12,627 nt of DNA from Candidatus Taylorbacteria bacterium RIFCSPLOWO2_01_FULL_45_15b (GTDB lineage Bacteria > Patescibacteriota > Minisyncoccia > Phycocordibacterales > 01-FULL-45-15b): assembly GCA_001822655.1 (NCBI GenBank), contig MHRX01000003.1:1-12627 (forward strand), read 5' to 3'. The position numbers and the translations under genes are program-made. Shown in pieces: positions 11,727 through 12,627 of the stretch. The notes beneath the pieces are model-generated. The model made no database searches. It worked only from the letters and a program-made list of their open reading frames with translations, and had not been told where the DNA came from. Numbering within the stretch: the first letter of the stretch is position 1; the number at the start of each line of letters is the position of its first letter.

Positions 11727-12197
11727 CTAGGTAGACAGTCCCAAGCGACTCCCACACGACAACGACCCATAGTCCGGATGGGCATCTTTGCGCCCGGCCG
11801 CGAGGAGCATCGGCCTTTCGAGCCTGATGAGGCAAGGAACGTTGTCGTCGCTTAAGCAGTTGGAACTCGGAAAGTTAAGGTGGTGATGCCGGAGAATCTC
11901 CGGCTCGTACATCACTACGCTGATGCCCTCGACGGCAGTACCGCCAAAGCGCTTTGCCTTTTTGAACCGAAAAAGGCAGGCACTCGGCTTGGTGTTCCGC
12001 ATGCTGCGGCCATCCTCGACGTCAATTGCAAGGTAGTGTCCCAGCGGTACATTGCCGAGGTTGGTTACCCAATTGTCGGAGAGGAAGCTTGCTCCCGCCT
12101 TGCCGTCGAGCACTACTTTATCCATTCGTCTGGAAAACGTAAGGTAGGGGCCCTGCGCGACAATGACAAAGGGGATTCTCCCGTCACCCTTAGTCAC
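11727..12197 (-). CDS. DUF5701-like protein, main open part of a TGA-interrupted gene
   Basis: From memory the C-terminal two thirds resemble DUF5701: HYLAIDVEDGRSMRN, TAVEGISVVMYEPEIL, LNFPSSNCLSDDNVPCLI and YGSLSCGSRLG follow that family's order of a PYL..DV segment, an EGI..l...Pe.L helix, a gSR...vPaLw strand and a terminal gsaS.gsR. The function of that family is not known to me. The first in-frame start downstream of the last stop is GTG at 12197, but this probably is not the real start. The same frame, with the same GC-rich codon thirds and the family-like stretch ALFPLLKKIGK, continues back to a TGA at 12267-12269 and beyond it to an ATG with a strong SD at 12335. A 60-nt sample here is about 58% G+C, against about 42% in a sample of rnr, which hints at acquired DNA. 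A plus-strand frame overlaps but lacks such support. The stop is TAG. Confidence 0.6.
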   Translation of the reverse strand: MTKGDGRIPFVIVAQGPYLTFSRRMDKVVLDGKAGASFLSDNWVTNLGNVPLGHYLAIDVEDGRSMRNTKPSACLFRFKKAKRFGGTAVEGISVVMYEPEILRHHHLNFPSSNCLSDDNVPCLIRLERPMLLAAGRKDAHPDYGSLSCGSRLGLST

Positions 12198-12235
12198 TTT
12201 CCCGATTTTCTTGAGAAGCGGGAAGAGAGCTTTGA

Positions 12236-12255
12236 TTCCGGCTTCGTCGCCGGAA
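12236..12255 (-). other. Hairpin just downstream of the in-frame TGA
   Basis: On the minus strand TTCCGGC (12249-12255) and GCCGGAA (12236-12242) form a perfect 7-bp stem with a 6-nt loop beginning with G. The loop starts 18 nt after the TGA. There is no T run, so it is not a terminator. Confidence 0.6.
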
Positions 12256-12266
12256 AGTGCGATTGC

Positions 12267-12335
12267 TCACTCCGCCTGCCGGTCAAAAAGTTTTTTAAGA
12301 GCGGCGCTTGCGTTGTTCGGTGCTATTGTCGTCAT
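12267..12335 (-). CDS. 5' segment of the same gene (22 codons, ends at in-frame TGA)
   Basis: The ATG at 12335 has the best SD of the window, AAAGGAGGG at 12343-12351 with 7 nt spacing. It opens the peptide MTTIAPNNASAALKKLFDRQ plus two residues before TGA. It is exactly in frame with the DUF5701-like body downstream. It may be the broken front of a pseudogene, the first part of a recoded gene, a regulatory leader peptide, or the product of a sequencing error at one base. The sequence alone cannot decide. Confidence 0.5.
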   Translation of the reverse strand: MTTIAPNNASAALKKLFDRQAE

Positions 12336-12396
12336 GGAAAGCCCCTCCTTTCGTGAGGCTCGGGTTGGTTGATTTTGTGAAAGAACGGTTGGAATT

Positions 12397-12426
12397 ATCT
12401 TAACACGCCAAGATACGTTTTGTCAA
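12397..12426 (-). promoter_or_regulatory. Promoter of the DUF5701-like gene
   Basis: Consensus TTGACA (12421-12426) and TAAGAT (12397-12402) are 18 nt apart on the minus strand. Transcription should start near 12390, giving a leader of about 55 nt that includes the SD. Together with the terminator at 11638-11666 this makes a self-contained single-gene unit. Confidence 0.6.
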
Positions 12427-12627
12427 GCGCTTGGAGCGGATATTCATCAGCCGTCATCTTTCAGATACGAAAACACGGCTGAGAGCCCATCTCCAATCTA
12501 GCCGCAGATTAGGATGCAAATCTTTGGCATTCCTCGCCAACTATCGAAAATTCTGCTCTAAAACGGCATATTTTCGCGGGCGCTCTCCGACATGCTTGGT
12601 TGTGCGCATGCTAAACTTTCATCACTT

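Noticed and set aside
12267..12269. TGA might be read as glycine (code 25, as in Gracilibacteria and SR1).
   Set aside because: TGA appears to end the DnaA-IV-like gene just before a perfect terminator and ends the nusB fusion, and the long rnr and smc frames contain no TGA codons. The standard code fits better.
12284..12300. A slippery run (CTTAAAAAACTTTTTG on the minus strand) that could cause frameshifting past the TGA.
   Set aside because: The downstream coding frame is the same frame as the ATG. A -1 shift hits TGA at once and a +1 shift ends before joining the body, so frameshifting would not restore the protein.
11880..12356. 158-aa open frame on the plus strand opposite the DUF5701-like gene.
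   Set aside because: No SD or promoter is seen, the composition is Cys/His-rich and unlike a known fold, and the minus strand has promoter, SD, terminator and family-like motifs.
12429..12627. Possible structured RNA or tRNA at the right end of the window.
   Set aside because: No cloverleaf, T-loop sequence or known RNA motif was found. There are only short hairpins such as AATCT/AGATT, and a weak resemblance (CAATCTANCCGCAG) to 1841-1854.

Overview
The window looks like part of a Candidate Phyla Radiation (Patescibacteria, probably Parcubacteria-type) genome. The evidence is very compact housekeeping genes (TrmD about 219 aa, SMC 747 aa), an L32 beginning MVIRMRHTHAHTRNRRS and keeping both zinc CxxC pairs, a LamG-carrying prepilin, absence of rimM between khpA and trmD, and mostly no Shine-Dalgarno (SD) sequence before core genes. 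This is inference from protein features; no database search was run. The standard code fits: two genes appear to end in TGA, and the long rnr and smc frames contain no internal TGA.

Layout. Positions 1-3600 (minus strand) hold a scattered rpsP - khpA - trmD cluster (S16, KH-domain RNA chaperone, tRNA m1G37 methyltransferase). An unknown 109-aa gene lies between rpsP and khpA. A 247-aa gene, which I read as two tandem copies of a DnaA domain-IV-like helix-turn-helix, lies between khpA and trmD. Each of these two has its own SD and intrinsic terminator. The gene-free stretch 2773-3203 holds a 36-nt near-palindrome and most of a 182-bp inverted repeat whose right arm supplies the last codons and stop of rpsP. 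Positions 3600-6151 (plus strand) carry an unknown 151-aa gene and rnr (RNase R/RNase II family). Positions 6252-11557 (minus strand) read rpmF (L32), a NusB-Nudix fusion, rnc (RNase III), a LamG prepilin-like protein and a short, apparently hinge-less smc. Positions 11640-12430 (minus strand) hold a GC-richer gene resembling DUF5701, with a good promoter, a strong SD and terminator, but an in-frame TGA at codon 23 followed by a hairpin.

How the genes work together. Most core genes act in translation and RNA metabolism: ribosomal proteins S16 and L32, tRNA modification, a KH RNA chaperone, two RNases and NusB antitermination. SMC serves chromosome organisation. A recurring architecture is a -10-like hexamer ending 7-8 nt before the start codon (rnr, smc, khpA, trmD, prepilin, rpmF), which predicts leaderless or nearly leaderless mRNAs. 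The unknown, accessory-looking genes instead carry SD sequences.

The most unusual items are the tandem DnaA-domain-IV-like protein with DnaA-box-like sites near the khpA promoter, the TGA-interrupted DUF5701-like gene, the NusB-Nudix fusion, the hinge-less SMC, and the inverted repeat invading the rpsP 3' end. No tRNA, rRNA, CRISPR array or transposase was recognised.
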